The notes under the pieces were generated by a model. That model was not told where the DNA came from. It worked only from the letters and a program-made list of their open reading frames with translations, and made no database searches. A stretch of 64,000 nucleotides of DNA from NCBI RefSeq assembly GCF_001632775.1, contig NZ_CP015249.1:2708686-2772685 (forward strand). Reading direction: 5' to 3'. The translations under genes were made by a program, and so were the position numbers. The number at the start of each line of letters is the position of its first letter. Position 1 is the first letter of the stretch. Origin of the DNA: Dokdonella koreensis DS-123 (lineage in GTDB: Bacteria > Pseudomonadota > Gammaproteobacteria > Xanthomonadales > Rhodanobacteraceae). Below, piece by piece: positions 53,655 to 61,517 of this stretch.

Positions 53655-55076
53655 ATGGGCACAGGCCGGCGCGTCCTCACCGGCATCACCACCTCCGGCA
53701 CGCCGCACCTGGGCAACTACGTCGGCGCGATCCGGCCGGCGATCGACGCCAGCCGGCAGGACGCGGTGGAGTCGTTCTTCTTCCTGGCCGACTATCACGC
53801 GCTGATCAAGTGCGACGACCCGCAGCGCGTGCGGCGCTCGCGGCTGGAGATCGCGGCCACCTGGCTCGCCTGCGGGCTGGACGCGGACCGCGTCGTCTTC
53901 TACCGGCAGTCGGACATCCGCGAGATCCCGGAGCTGACCTGGCTGCTGACCTGCGTGACCGCCAAGGGACTGCTCAACCGCGCGCATGCCTACAAGGCCG
54001 CGGTCGACCAGAACCTGGCGGGTGGCGAGGACGCCGACGCCGGCGTCACCGCCGGCCTCTACATGTATCCGGTGCTGATGGCCGCCGACATCCTCGCATT
54101 CAACGCGCACCGGGTCCCGGTCGGCCGCGACCAGATCCAGCACATCGAGATGGCGCGCGACATCGCGCAGCGCTTCAACCACCTGCACGGTGCCGCCTAC
54201 CGCGCCGCCAGCGGCAGCGATCGCGAGCCGTTCGTGCTGCCCGAGGCGGTGATCGACGAAAGCGTCGCCACCCTGCCCGGCCTCGACGGCCGCAAGATGT
54301 CCAAGAGCTACGACAACACGATCCCGCTGTTCGAGGGCGGCGTCCGGCACCTGCGCGAATCGATCGCGCGGATCGTCACCGACTCGCGCGCGCCCGGCGA
54401 GCCGAAGAATCCGGACGGTTCGCACCTGTTCGCGATCTACCGCGCCTTCGCCTCGGCCGGCGAAGCACAGGCGCTGCACGCGGCGCTGACCGGCGGCCTG
54501 GCCTGGGGCGAGGCCAAGCGCATCCTGTTCGAGCGCGTCGAGAGCGAGATCGCGCCGATGCGCGAGCGCTACGACACGCTGATCGCGCGCCCCGACACGC
54601 TGGAGGACATCCTGCGGCACGGCGCCGACAAGGCGCGTGCGGTCGCCGCGCCGTTCGTCGCGCACCTGCGCGATGCGGTCGGGCTCAGCGATTTCCGCCT
54701 CGCCGCGACCACCCCCGGCAAGGCGCCGCCGGTGGCACGCACGCCCGAAGCCGGCGGCGGCGAGGACACGCCGGTCCCGCTCGGCATCAAGGGACCGGCC
54801 GCGCAGGACTTTTCGCTGACGATCGCCTACTCCCGGCGTGGCCAGTTCCTGACCGGCGATCTCGGCGGCAAGCCGGCGGCGATCGCGTTGCGCCGGCGCA
54901 TCGATGCACTGGAGGGCCTGGACACCGTCGCAGCCACGCGCGCCGACGGCCTCAGCGAGCTCCGGCTGACGCTCGACGGCGAGACGATCGCGACCGGACC
55001 GGCCATCGCCCCGGCCGAGGTCGAGGCGGAGCGCGGCAAGGTCGCCGAGGCGATCCGGCTGCGGCGCGAAGCCTAG
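53655..55076 (+). CDS. trpS: Tryptophanyl-tRNA synthetase with C-terminal extension
   Basis: 473 residues against about 330 for common bacterial TrpS. The class I core is complete: the HIGH-like TPHLGNYVGAIRP at the start, GLYMYPVLMAADILAF, and the KMSKS loop GRKMSKSYDNTIPLF. It charges tRNA-Trp. The extra 110 or so residues after VAHLRDAVG include a compact segment with DFSLTIAYSRRGQFLTGDL and an acidic/basic helix at the end. The purpose of this tail is unknown. Alternative GTG start at 53640. The stop codon TAG lies inside the outer inverted repeat of the element that follows. Confidence 0.93.
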   Translation: MGTGRRVLTGITTSGTPHLGNYVGAIRPAIDASRQDAVESFFFLADYHALIKCDDPQRVRRSRLEIAATWLACGLDADRVVFYRQSDIREIPELTWLLTCVTAKGLLNRAHAYKAAVDQNLAGGEDADAGVTAGLYMYPVLMAADILAFNAHRVPVGRDQIQHIEMARDIAQRFNHLHGAAYRAASGSDREPFVLPEAVIDESVATLPGLDGRKMSKSYDNTIPLFEGGVRHLRESIARIVTDSRAPGEPKNPDGSHLFAIYRAFASAGEAQALHAALTGGLAWGEAKRILFERVESEIAPMRERYDTLIARPDTLEDILRHGADKARAVAAPFVAHLRDAVGLSDFRLAATTPGKAPPVARTPEAGGGEDTPVPLGIKGPAAQDFSLTIAYSRRGQFLTGDLGGKPAAIALRRRIDALEGLDTVAATRADGLSELRLTLDGETIATGPAIAPAEVEAERGKVAEAIRLRREA

Positions 55077-55345
55077 AGCGTGTTATGGACTTTGAGTTGA
55101 GTGCGAAGGCCCCTGGCGCGGTGATCCAGCAAGGCGCAGCCCACCGGTCAGACTGGCCGTCTGGCCAAGGGCTGCAACGCCGCCGGGCGCCGCGCCAGGG
55201 GCCTTCCCGAAGGGTTGAGCCGCCGCGCCGCCCCGACCGCGTTGCCCGCCTTGCCTTGGGCACCACCCAAGGCCGCGACGGGCGCCTTGCCGGGACGACG
55301 CGGCGGCTCAACGCATCTCATCTCAACGTCCATAACACGCTCCAG
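55073..55345. repeat. Structured repeat element (MITE-like) with terminal inverted repeats
   Basis: The ends are 18-bp inverted repeats, CTAGAGCGTGTTATGGAC (55073-55090) and its complement with one mismatch (55328-55345). Inside are two further long palindromic pairs. One is a perfect 16-bp pair (55106-55121 with 55190-55205) and the other a perfect 14-bp pair (55214-55227 with 55299-55312). The second encloses CCTTGGG/CCCAAGG (55254-55260 with 55266-55272). The whole can fold into two long hairpins inside one outer stem. There is no gene within it. It looks like a non-autonomous mobile or mosaic interspersed element. No second copy was noticed in this window. Confidence 0.8.
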
Positions 55346-55500
55346 GCCCCGGCATCCCGCCGCGGACGGGCCGTCCCGCTCCTGCCAAGTTCAATCCATG
55401 CAGGCGGGCGTCGACCGGCGCCCGAGCGACGACACTGCCCGGGCACGCAGCGGCGACCTTGCGGCCCGGCTTGTCCGGGAATCCCAAGGACGCCCTGCGC
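55346..55500. other. Non-coding remainder of the trpS-dusB gap
   Basis: 155 bases between the structured element and the dusB stop codon. I see no gene with coding character, no T-run terminator and no recognisable regulatory site. Confidence 0.5.
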
Positions 55501-56499
55501 TCACGCCGCCGCCGACAGCACCGGTGCGACGCCGGCGGCCAACGCATCGAAGTAGTCGCGCGTCAGCTGCATCTGCGCGCTTGCGGTCTCGGCGCGATTG
55601 ACCACCTCGCGGAATGCGGCGTTCTCGGGCCGGTCGCGCGCGTACCAGCCCAGGTGCTTGCGCGCGATGCGCACGCCCGGCCCTTCGCCGTAGAACGCGT
55701 AGAGCGCCTCCAGGTGACCGATCAGGATGTCGCGCACGTCGGCCGGTCCCGGTGGCGGCAACCGCTGGCCGGTCGCGAAGTAGTGCCCGATCTCGCGGAA
55801 TATCCAGGGCCGCCCCTGGGCGGCACGCCCGATCATCACGCCGTCGGCACCGGTGCGGTCGAGCACCTCGCGCGCCTTGTCCGGCGCGTCGATGTCGCCG
55901 TTGGCCAGGACCGGCAAGGCGACCGCCGCCTTGATCGCCGCGATCGTCGCGTACTCGGCCTCGCCGTTGTAGAGGTCCGCCCGCGTGCGGCCGTGCACGG
56001 CCAGGGCCTGGATGCCGCAGTCCTCGGCGATGCGGGCGACCGTCACGCCGTTGCGGTTCTCGCGGTTCCAGCCGGTGCGCATCTTGAGCGTCACCGGCAC
56101 CTCGACCGCGCGGCACACCGCCGTCAGGATGCGCCCGACCAGCGCCTCGTCCTGCAGCAGCGCCGAGCCGGCGTAGACGTTGCAGACCTTCTTGGCCGGG
56201 CAGCCCATGTTGATGTCGATGATCTGCGCGCCGTGGTCGACGTTGTAGCGTGCCGCCTCGGCCAGCATCGCCGGATCGTGGCCGGCGATCTGCACGCTGA
56301 CCGGGTCGGGCTCGCCGAGATGGTCCATGCGCCGGAGCGACTTGCGCGTCATCCACAGCCGCGGATCGGCGCTGGTCATCTCCGACACGGCCAGCCCGGC
56401 CCCGAGCCGCTTGCAGAGCTGGCGGAACGGCTTGTCGGTGACGCCGGCCATCGGCGCCAGCGCGATCGCCGGCGAGAGCGTGTAGGGTCCCAGGTGCAT
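55501..56499 (-). CDS. dusB: tRNA-dihydrouridine synthase B
   Basis: 332 residues. FMN enzyme that reduces uridine to dihydrouridine in the tRNA D-loop. The TIM barrel begins LAPMAGVTDKPFRQLC. The catalytic Cys is in INMGCPAKKVCNVYAGSALL, whose form is typical of DusB. Other motifs are LKMRTGWNRENRN, LAVHGRTR, LPVLANGDID and DGVMIGRAAQGRPWIF. In many gammaproteobacteria dusB is followed by fis; here no fis gene follows. It is divergent from the DedA gene. Confidence 0.95.
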   Translation of the reverse strand: MHLGPYTLSPAIALAPMAGVTDKPFRQLCKRLGAGLAVSEMTSADPRLWMTRKSLRRMDHLGEPDPVSVQIAGHDPAMLAEAARYNVDHGAQIIDINMGCPAKKVCNVYAGSALLQDEALVGRILTAVCRAVEVPVTLKMRTGWNRENRNGVTVARIAEDCGIQALAVHGRTRADLYNGEAEYATIAAIKAAVALPVLANGDIDAPDKAREVLDRTGADGVMIGRAAQGRPWIFREIGHYFATGQRLPPPGPADVRDILIGHLEALYAFYGEGPGVRIARKHLGWYARDRPENAAFREVVNRAETASAQMQLTRDYFDALAAGVAPVLSAAA

Positions 56500-56740
56500 G
56501 GGGGCATTCTACCGGCGCCACCCGGGCGCGCGGTCGTCCCGGAGCCGGCGTCCGTCGCGCGCCGCCGGTGCCGTTCCCGCACCGCGGCCGGCGCGTCAGG
56601 TTCCGTTCACGCCCGGCACGAAGCCAAACCGTTACCGACGGCCTGCTAGACTCCGGCTTTGTCGAATGCGGCGCCGCCGAGGCGGGCCTGCCCGGATGGC
56701 GTGCCCGCAAGGGCCGCATGCGAACCGAATCTGTTTTCCG

Positions 56741-57442
56741 ATGGACATTCTCGACCTCCTCGTCAGCTTCTTCACCCAGAACGGCTATCTGGCCGTCTTC
56801 ATCGTGCTGCTGATCTGCGGCTTCGGCGTGCCGATCCCCGAGGACATCACGCTGGTGGCCGGCGGCATCATCGCCGGCCTCGGCTATGCCGACGTCCACG
56901 TCATGTGCGCCGTCGGCCTGGCCGGCGTCCTGCTCGGCGACGCGATCATGTTCACGATCGGCCGGGTCTTCGGTGAACGCGCACTGCGCGTGCGCTGGGT
57001 GCGCTACCTGCTGACGCCCAAGCGCTATGCCCAGGTCCAGGTCAAGTTCGCGCAGTACGGCAACCGGCTGATGTTCGTCGCCCGCTTCCTGCCGGGCCTG
57101 CGCTCGCCGATCTACCTGACCGCCGGCATGACGCGGCGCGTCTCGTTCCTGCGCTTCGTGCTGCTGGACGGCCTCGCCGCCCTCATCAGCGTGCCGATCT
57201 GGGTGTACCTGGGCTTCTACGGTGCCGAGAACCACGAATGGCTGCTGCTCTGGCTGGAGCGCAGCAAGGTCGGCGTGCTGCTGGCGCTGGCGGCGGCGGC
57301 GATCGCGGTGGCCTGGTACTTCCGCCGTCGCGCGCGGCTGCGCCGTGCACGCCTGCATGCGTTCAGGGCCCATCGTGCCGGCCGCGGGCGCGCGGTGCCG
57401 GCCGGAACCGCGCTGGGCGGCGACCGCGACGCCGCGTCCTGA
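56741..57442 (+). CDS. DedA-family membrane protein
   Basis: 233 residues with about five hydrophobic segments. The family signatures are present: GFGVPIPEDITLVAGGIIAG near the N-terminus and the F-x-x-R-x-x-P-G-x-R motif in VARFLPGLRSPIYLTAG. DedA/VTT proteins flip or transport undecaprenyl phosphate and other phospholipids and support envelope homeostasis. The C-terminal tail is very basic and cytoplasmic. The ATG at 56741 directly starts the conserved region; the frame is open upstream but not conserved. Confidence 0.92.
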   Translation: MDILDLLVSFFTQNGYLAVFIVLLICGFGVPIPEDITLVAGGIIAGLGYADVHVMCAVGLAGVLLGDAIMFTIGRVFGERALRVRWVRYLLTPKRYAQVQVKFAQYGNRLMFVARFLPGLRSPIYLTAGMTRRVSFLRFVLLDGLAALISVPIWVYLGFYGAENHEWLLLWLERSKVGVLLALAAAAIAVAWYFRRRARLRRARLHAFRAHRAGRGRAVPAGTALGGDRDAAS

Positions 57443-57513
57443 ACGCCCGTCCCGCGGTCGCTTCGACCGTTGATTTCCGTTAACGTGGCCGGCACGCCGG
57501 CACCAGGGCTTTT

Positions 57514-57879
57514 GTGGACATTTTCAAGATTTTCCAGGTCGAGGCGGCCCATCGGCTGCCGAACGTGCCCGCCGGGCACAAGTGCGCGCGCCTGCACGGG
57601 CACTCGTTCCGTATCGAGATCCACGTCAGCGGGCCGGTCGACCCGCACGCCGGCTGGGTCATGGACTTCGCCGACCTCAAGGCCGCGTTCGCGCCGATCC
57701 ACGACCGCATCGACCACCGCCTGCTCAACGACATTCCCGGCCTCGAGAACCCGACCAGCGAGAACCTCGCACGCTGGCTGTGGGAGGCGCTGGTGCCGCA
57801 CCTGCCGCAGCTCGCACGCGTGGTCGTCCACGAGACCTGCACCTCCGGATGCAGCTACGCCGGCCCCGATGCACGCTGA
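57514..57879 (+). CDS. queD: 6-carboxytetrahydropterin synthase
   Basis: 121 residues with a GTG start. It converts dihydroneopterin triphosphate to 6-carboxytetrahydropterin, the second step of queuosine biosynthesis. Zinc ligands are in VEAAHRLP and [12 protein letters not shown]; the catalytic Cys is in [10 protein letters not shown]. The glutamate of [12 protein letters not shown] binds the pterin. The other queuosine genes are not in the window. The next gene begins 11 nt before its stop, in another frame. Confidence 0.93.
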   Translation: MDIFKIFQVEAAHRLPNVPAGHKCARLHGHSFRIEIHVSGPVDPHAGWVMDFADLKAAFAPIHDRIDHRLLNDIPGLENPTSENLARWLWEALVPHLPQLARVVVHETCTSGCSYAGPDAR

Positions 57880-58504
57880 AACGGTGCACCGGCGCGCAAG
57901 CCTCCGCTGGCTGTCCTGGTGCCTGGCCCTCGGCCTGGTCGGCGCCCTGCAGCCGGTGGCCGCCCAGCCGGCGGATGCCGACGAATTCGCCGCCCAGATC
58001 CCGATGCCGGGCAGCCAGCAGGCCTGGCGACGCGTCGGCAAGGCGACCTTCCAGCACTACTTCCAGCCGTACTACCGCGCTGCGTTGTACCTGTCGCCGT
58101 CGGTGCGGCAGACCGCCGAGGTCGCCGATGCGCTGACCGCCTACCAGGTCGAGATCATCTGGCAGCCGACCGAGCTGGCCGCGGGCGAGATGCGCGCGTA
58201 CTGGCGCCAGGCATTGCGCGAAGCGGCCGGCGACGAGGATACGTTCGGCCGGATCGAGACCCGCGCCGAGCACTGGATCGCGCAGCTGCCGGCGGCCCGC
58301 CACGGCGACCGCTGGACGTTCTCGTATCTTCCCGATGCCGGCATGACCGTGCGCATCAACGACCGGCCGGTCAGCCGCCTGGTCGGCATCGACTTCAACC
58401 GCAGCCTGACCCGCGTATGGTTCGGCGAAGCCGCCGATCCGGAGCCGCGCGCCGCACTGCTCGGCCACGATACTGCGACGCACCAGCCGCGTCACGCCGA
58501 CTAG
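57869..58504 (+). CDS. Exported chalcone-isomerase-like protein
   Basis: 211 residues with a signal peptide (to about 32, [15 protein letters not shown]). The mature part looks like the bacterial chalcone-isomerase-like family: [60 protein letters not shown] and [14 protein letters not shown]. Bacterial members are periplasmic fatty-acid-binding proteins or of unknown role; the plant enzyme activity should not be assumed. It overlaps the queD end by 11 nt and is followed by a clear terminator. Confidence 0.82.
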   Translation: MHAETVHRRASLRWLSWCLALGLVGALQPVAAQPADADEFAAQIPMPGSQQAWRRVGKATFQHYFQPYYRAALYLSPSVRQTAEVADALTAYQVEIIWQPTELAAGEMRAYWRQALREAAGDEDTFGRIETRAEHWIAQLPAARHGDRWTFSYLPDAGMTVRINDRPVSRLVGIDFNRSLTRVWFGEAADPEPRAALLGHDTATHQPRHAD

Positions 58505-58568
58505 CCGTTCCGCGGCCAGGCACCACAGCCCCCAAAATCCCCGCCGCCGCCGATTTCGCTAAAAAAGC

Positions 58569-58597
58569 ACCGCAAACCGGCCAGTTGCGGTTTTTTT
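58569..58597 (+). terminator. Rho-independent terminator
   Basis: A 7-bp stem (58569-58575 with 58585-58591) with a loop is followed by seven consecutive T. It ends the queD/chalcone-isomerase-like transcript, 65 nt after the stop codon. Confidence 0.85.
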
Positions 58598-58649
58598 CTG
58601 AACGAAAGGCAACCGCACGGCAGCGTGGCGCGTCCATGCCACGAAAATG

Positions 58650-58678
58650 TTGCAACGCACAAAAACCTTTGCTAGAGT
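58650..58678 (+). promoter_or_regulatory. Sigma70 promoter of the phasin gene
   Basis: TTGCAA (58650-58655) and TAGAGT (58673-58678) are separated by 17 bp. Transcription would start near 58685, with a leader of about 27 nt carrying the AGGTG ribosome-binding site. The flanking stretch is relatively AT-rich for this genome. Confidence 0.6.
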
Positions 58679-58711
58679 CGCCCTACATTCCTCATGGATC
58701 CAGGTGAAACC

Positions 58712-59152
58712 ATGTCCACGTTCGAGCAAGTCAGTTCGCAGTTCCTGGCGTTCGGCAAGACCCAGGCCGATGCCGCCCTGAAGGCCCAGAGTCTGGCCCT
58801 GGCCGGTCTGGAGCGTATCGCCGACATCGAGCTGCAGGCATTCGAGAGCCAGGTCAACGCCACCGTCGAGTTCCTGAACTCGTTCGGCGAGATCCGCGAT
58901 TTCGAGAGCGCGCGCACGCTGTGGCCGAAGGGCTTCGCCCTCGCCAAGCAGTCGGCCGAGAAGGCCTACGCGACCAGCCTCGAAGTGTTCGATGTCGCGG
59001 TCAAGACCAACGAGGCGCTCGGTACGCTCGCCAAGGAAAAGATCGAGTCGACCAACGAAGTGCTGGCCCAGCAGGTCAACGCGGTCAAGGGTCAGTTCGA
59101 GAAGTCCAGCGAAGAGCTCGTCAAGCGCGTCAAGAAGGCCGTCGCCAAGTAA
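58712..59152 (+). CDS. Phasin-family protein
   Basis: 146 residues, almost entirely alpha-helical and free of cysteine. The sequence (FEQVSSQFLAFGKTQADAALKAQSLALAGLERIADIELQ...) matches the Phasin_2 family. Such proteins coat polyhydroxyalkanoate granules or act as general amphipathic helical stress proteins. No PHA synthase lies in the window. The lysine-rich C-terminus (KSSEELVKRVKKAVAK) is typical. The ATG at 58712 has AGGTG five bases upstream; an earlier in-frame ATG at 58694 has none. The gene has its own promoter and terminator, so it is monocistronic and probably well expressed. Confidence 0.9.
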   Translation: MSTFEQVSSQFLAFGKTQADAALKAQSLALAGLERIADIELQAFESQVNATVEFLNSFGEIRDFESARTLWPKGFALAKQSAEKAYATSLEVFDVAVKTNEALGTLAKEKIESTNEVLAQQVNAVKGQFEKSSEELVKRVKKAVAK

Positions 59153-59223
59153 GGCGCCGCGCCACCGTTTTTGCGTGGAACAGTAAGACGGCATCCTCCC
59201 TCCCCCGCCGTCATACTGATTTT

Positions 59224-59257
59224 GGCCGGATGGTTCGCCATCCGGCCTTTTTCTTTT
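59224..59257 (+). terminator. Rho-independent terminator of the phasin gene
   Basis: A perfect 10-bp stem (59224-59233 with 59238-59247) with the stable TTCG loop is followed by TTTTTCTTTT. It lies between the phasin gene and the converging thrC gene. Confidence 0.92.
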
Positions 59258-59275
59258 CCGGGCCGTCGAAGCGGG

Positions 59276-60568
59276 CTAGCGCAGCAGGCGTGCCCGCAGC
59301 GCCGCCGCATCGGCCGGCAGCGGCTCGGCCGTCGCCACGCGCCCGAGCAAGGCGGCCAGCGCCGGCGGCGGCTCGACCCTGCGACCGACCAGCGGCTCCA
59401 CGACCATCTCGAACTTGGCCGGATGCGCCGTGGCGACAACGGTCCACTGCCCGCGATCGCCGGCCTCGCGCAGGCGCCCGAGCACGGCAGCGGCGCAGGC
59501 GGTATGCGGGCACAGCACGTGACCGTGGCGTTCGGCCACCGTGCGGATCGTCGCGCGGATCGTCGCATCGTCCACCGCCTCGGCCGTGACCGCCGCGCGC
59601 AGGCGCGCTACGTCCGGATACAGCCAGCACAGCCGCTCGAAATTGCTCGGCGCACCGACGTCCATCGCATTGGCGAGCGTCGCCACGCTGGCACGCGGCG
59701 CATAGGGCGCGCCGGCGAAGAAATCGGGCAGCACGCGGTTGGCATTGCTGGCCAGCGCGACACGGCCGATCGGCAACCCGATCGCGCGCGCCAGCAGCGC
59801 CGCAAGTGCATTGCCGAGGTTGCCGGTCGGTACGATCAGGTCCAGTGCCCCGCCCGAGGCGCGCGCCTGCGCGAGCGCCGCCACCGCGTAGTAGCTCATC
59901 TGCGGCAGCAGCCGGCCGAGGCTGATGCTGTTGGCCGAGGACAGCGGTACGCGCGCCTGCAGGTCGCGATCGGCCAGCGCCTGCTTCACCAGCCACTGGC
60001 AGTCGTCGAAGCTGCCGGCCACGCGCAGCGCGAGGACGTTGTCGCCGAAGCAGCCGAGCTGATGGGCCTGGCGCGGCGAGACGCGCCCGTCCGGATACAG
60101 GATGACGACACGGAAACCGGGCCGCCGATGGAACGCCGCGGCGACGGCCGCGCCGGTGTCGCCGGAGGTCGCCACCAGGATCGTCAGCGGTGCCGCCGCC
60201 GGTGCCGGCAGCCGCGCCAGGCAGGCCGCCAGGAAACGCGCACCGAAATCCTTGAAGGCCGCGGTCGGACCGTGGAACAGCTCCAGGAGCTGGCTGCTGC
60301 CGTCGCCGAACGGCACGAGCGGCGCCGGGAAATCGAAGGCCTCGCGACAGATCGCCGGCAGCGCCGCCGCCAGCGCGTCGTCGGCGAAGAACGGCCGCAG
60401 CAATCGCTCGGCGATTGCCGGCAGGTCGGTGAGGCCGGCGAAGTCGGCTGTGCCGAGGACCGGCAACGCCGCCGGCACGTACAGGCCGCCGTCCGCCGCC
60501 AGGCCGGCCCGCAGCGCCGCGGCGAGGCCGGTGTCCGGCACCTGGCCGCGGGTCGATCGGTAGTTCAT
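59276..60568 (-). CDS. thrC: Threonine synthase
   Basis: 430 residues. PLP enzyme that converts O-phosphohomoserine to threonine. The N-terminus ([32 protein letters not shown]) is typical. The PLP lysine is in [17 protein letters not shown], and the phosphate loop reads [21 protein letters not shown] seven bases before the ATG supports the start, which overlaps the thrB stop by ATGA. It is the last gene of thrA-thrB-thrC. Confidence 0.97.
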   Translation of the reverse strand: MNYRSTRGQVPDTGLAAALRAGLAADGGLYVPAALPVLGTADFAGLTDLPAIAERLLRPFFADDALAAALPAICREAFDFPAPLVPFGDGSSQLLELFHGPTAAFKDFGARFLAACLARLPAPAAAPLTILVATSGDTGAAVAAAFHRRPGFRVVILYPDGRVSPRQAHQLGCFGDNVLALRVAGSFDDCQWLVKQALADRDLQARVPLSSANSISLGRLLPQMSYYAVAALAQARASGGALDLIVPTGNLGNALAALLARAIGLPIGRVALASNANRVLPDFFAGAPYAPRASVATLANAMDVGAPSNFERLCWLYPDVARLRAAVTAEAVDDATIRATIRTVAERHGHVLCPHTACAAAVLGRLREAGDRGQWTVVATAHPAKFEMVVEPLVGRRVEPPPALAALLGRVATAEPLPADAAALRARLLR

Positions 60569-61509
60569 CGCGATGCCTCCCGTTCGTCGGGCCTGATGAT
60601 GCCCGCGGCCGGGCCGGCGATCGGCGACACGTGGCAGCGGCTGTCCAACCCCGCGTGCGCGAACGCCGCCTGCATCGCCCGGGCGCCGGCCTCGGCGGCC
60701 GCGCGGTCCTCGAACCAGCCGAACACGCTGGGGCCGGCGCCGGAGATGCTCGCCCCCATCGCCCCGGCGTCGAGCGCGGCCTGCTTGACGGCGGCGAAGC
60801 CGACGATCAGCGGCGCGCGGCGCGGCTCCACCAGCACGTCGCGCAGGCCCGCGCGCACCAGTGCGGCATCGCCGCGCCAGCAACCGGCCAGCACCAGCGC
60901 GAGGTTGCCGCTCTGGCGCACGAAGTCGTCGAGCGCATAGTCGCCGTGCAGCGCCGCGCGGGCCCGGCGCGTCTCCAGCACCGCGTCGGGATGGACCACG
61001 GCCGCATGCCACTGCGGCGGCACCGGCACCGGGACCAGCCGGTCCGCCGTCGCCAATACCAGGCCGCCGATCAGCATCGGTCCGATGTTGTCGCCGTGGC
61101 GGCCACCGCTCGCGGCCGCTTCGCCTTCCAGCGCGAACGGATAGAGCGCGTCCACCGGCAGCGGCGGGTCCAGCCATTCGTTGGCGGCGAGCAGCGCGGC
61201 CACGCACGAGGCAGCCGAGCCGCCCATCCCCGATCCCAGCGCGATGCCCTTGTCGAGCTCGACCTCGAAGCCGTACGGCAGGTCCAGTGCGGCACGCAGC
61301 GCGATCAGCGCGCGGCCGGCGGTGTTGTGCCGTGGATCCTGCGGCAGGGTGTCGACGATGCCGCGGATCGCGGCGATGCGCACGACCGGTTCATCGATGC
61401 GGCGCACGCGGGCGCGGTCGCCGGGACCGGCGATGCTGTGGCCGAGGATGTCGAAGCCGACCGCGACGTTGCCGACACTGGCCGGCGCGAAAGCGACGAT
61501 GCCGTCCAT
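60565..61509 (-). CDS. thrB: Homoserine kinase
   Basis: 314 residues. GHMP kinase that phosphorylates homoserine in threonine synthesis. It has the motifs [20 protein letters not shown] at the N-terminus, the ATP loop [21 protein letters not shown] and the C-terminal [18 protein letters not shown]. It starts eight nt after thrA and overlaps thrC. Confidence 0.97.
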   Translation of the reverse strand: MDGIVAFAPASVGNVAVGFDILGHSIAGPGDRARVRRIDEPVVRIAAIRGIVDTLPQDPRHNTAGRALIALRAALDLPYGFEVELDKGIALGSGMGGSAASCVAALLAANEWLDPPLPVDALYPFALEGEAAASGGRHGDNIGPMLIGGLVLATADRLVPVPVPPQWHAAVVHPDAVLETRRARAALHGDYALDDFVRQSGNLALVLAGCWRGDAALVRAGLRDVLVEPRRAPLIVGFAAVKQAALDAGAMGASISGAGPSVFGWFEDRAAAEAGARAMQAAFAHAGLDSRCHVSPIAGPAAGIIRPDEREASR

Positions 61510-61517
61510 TGCGGGCC

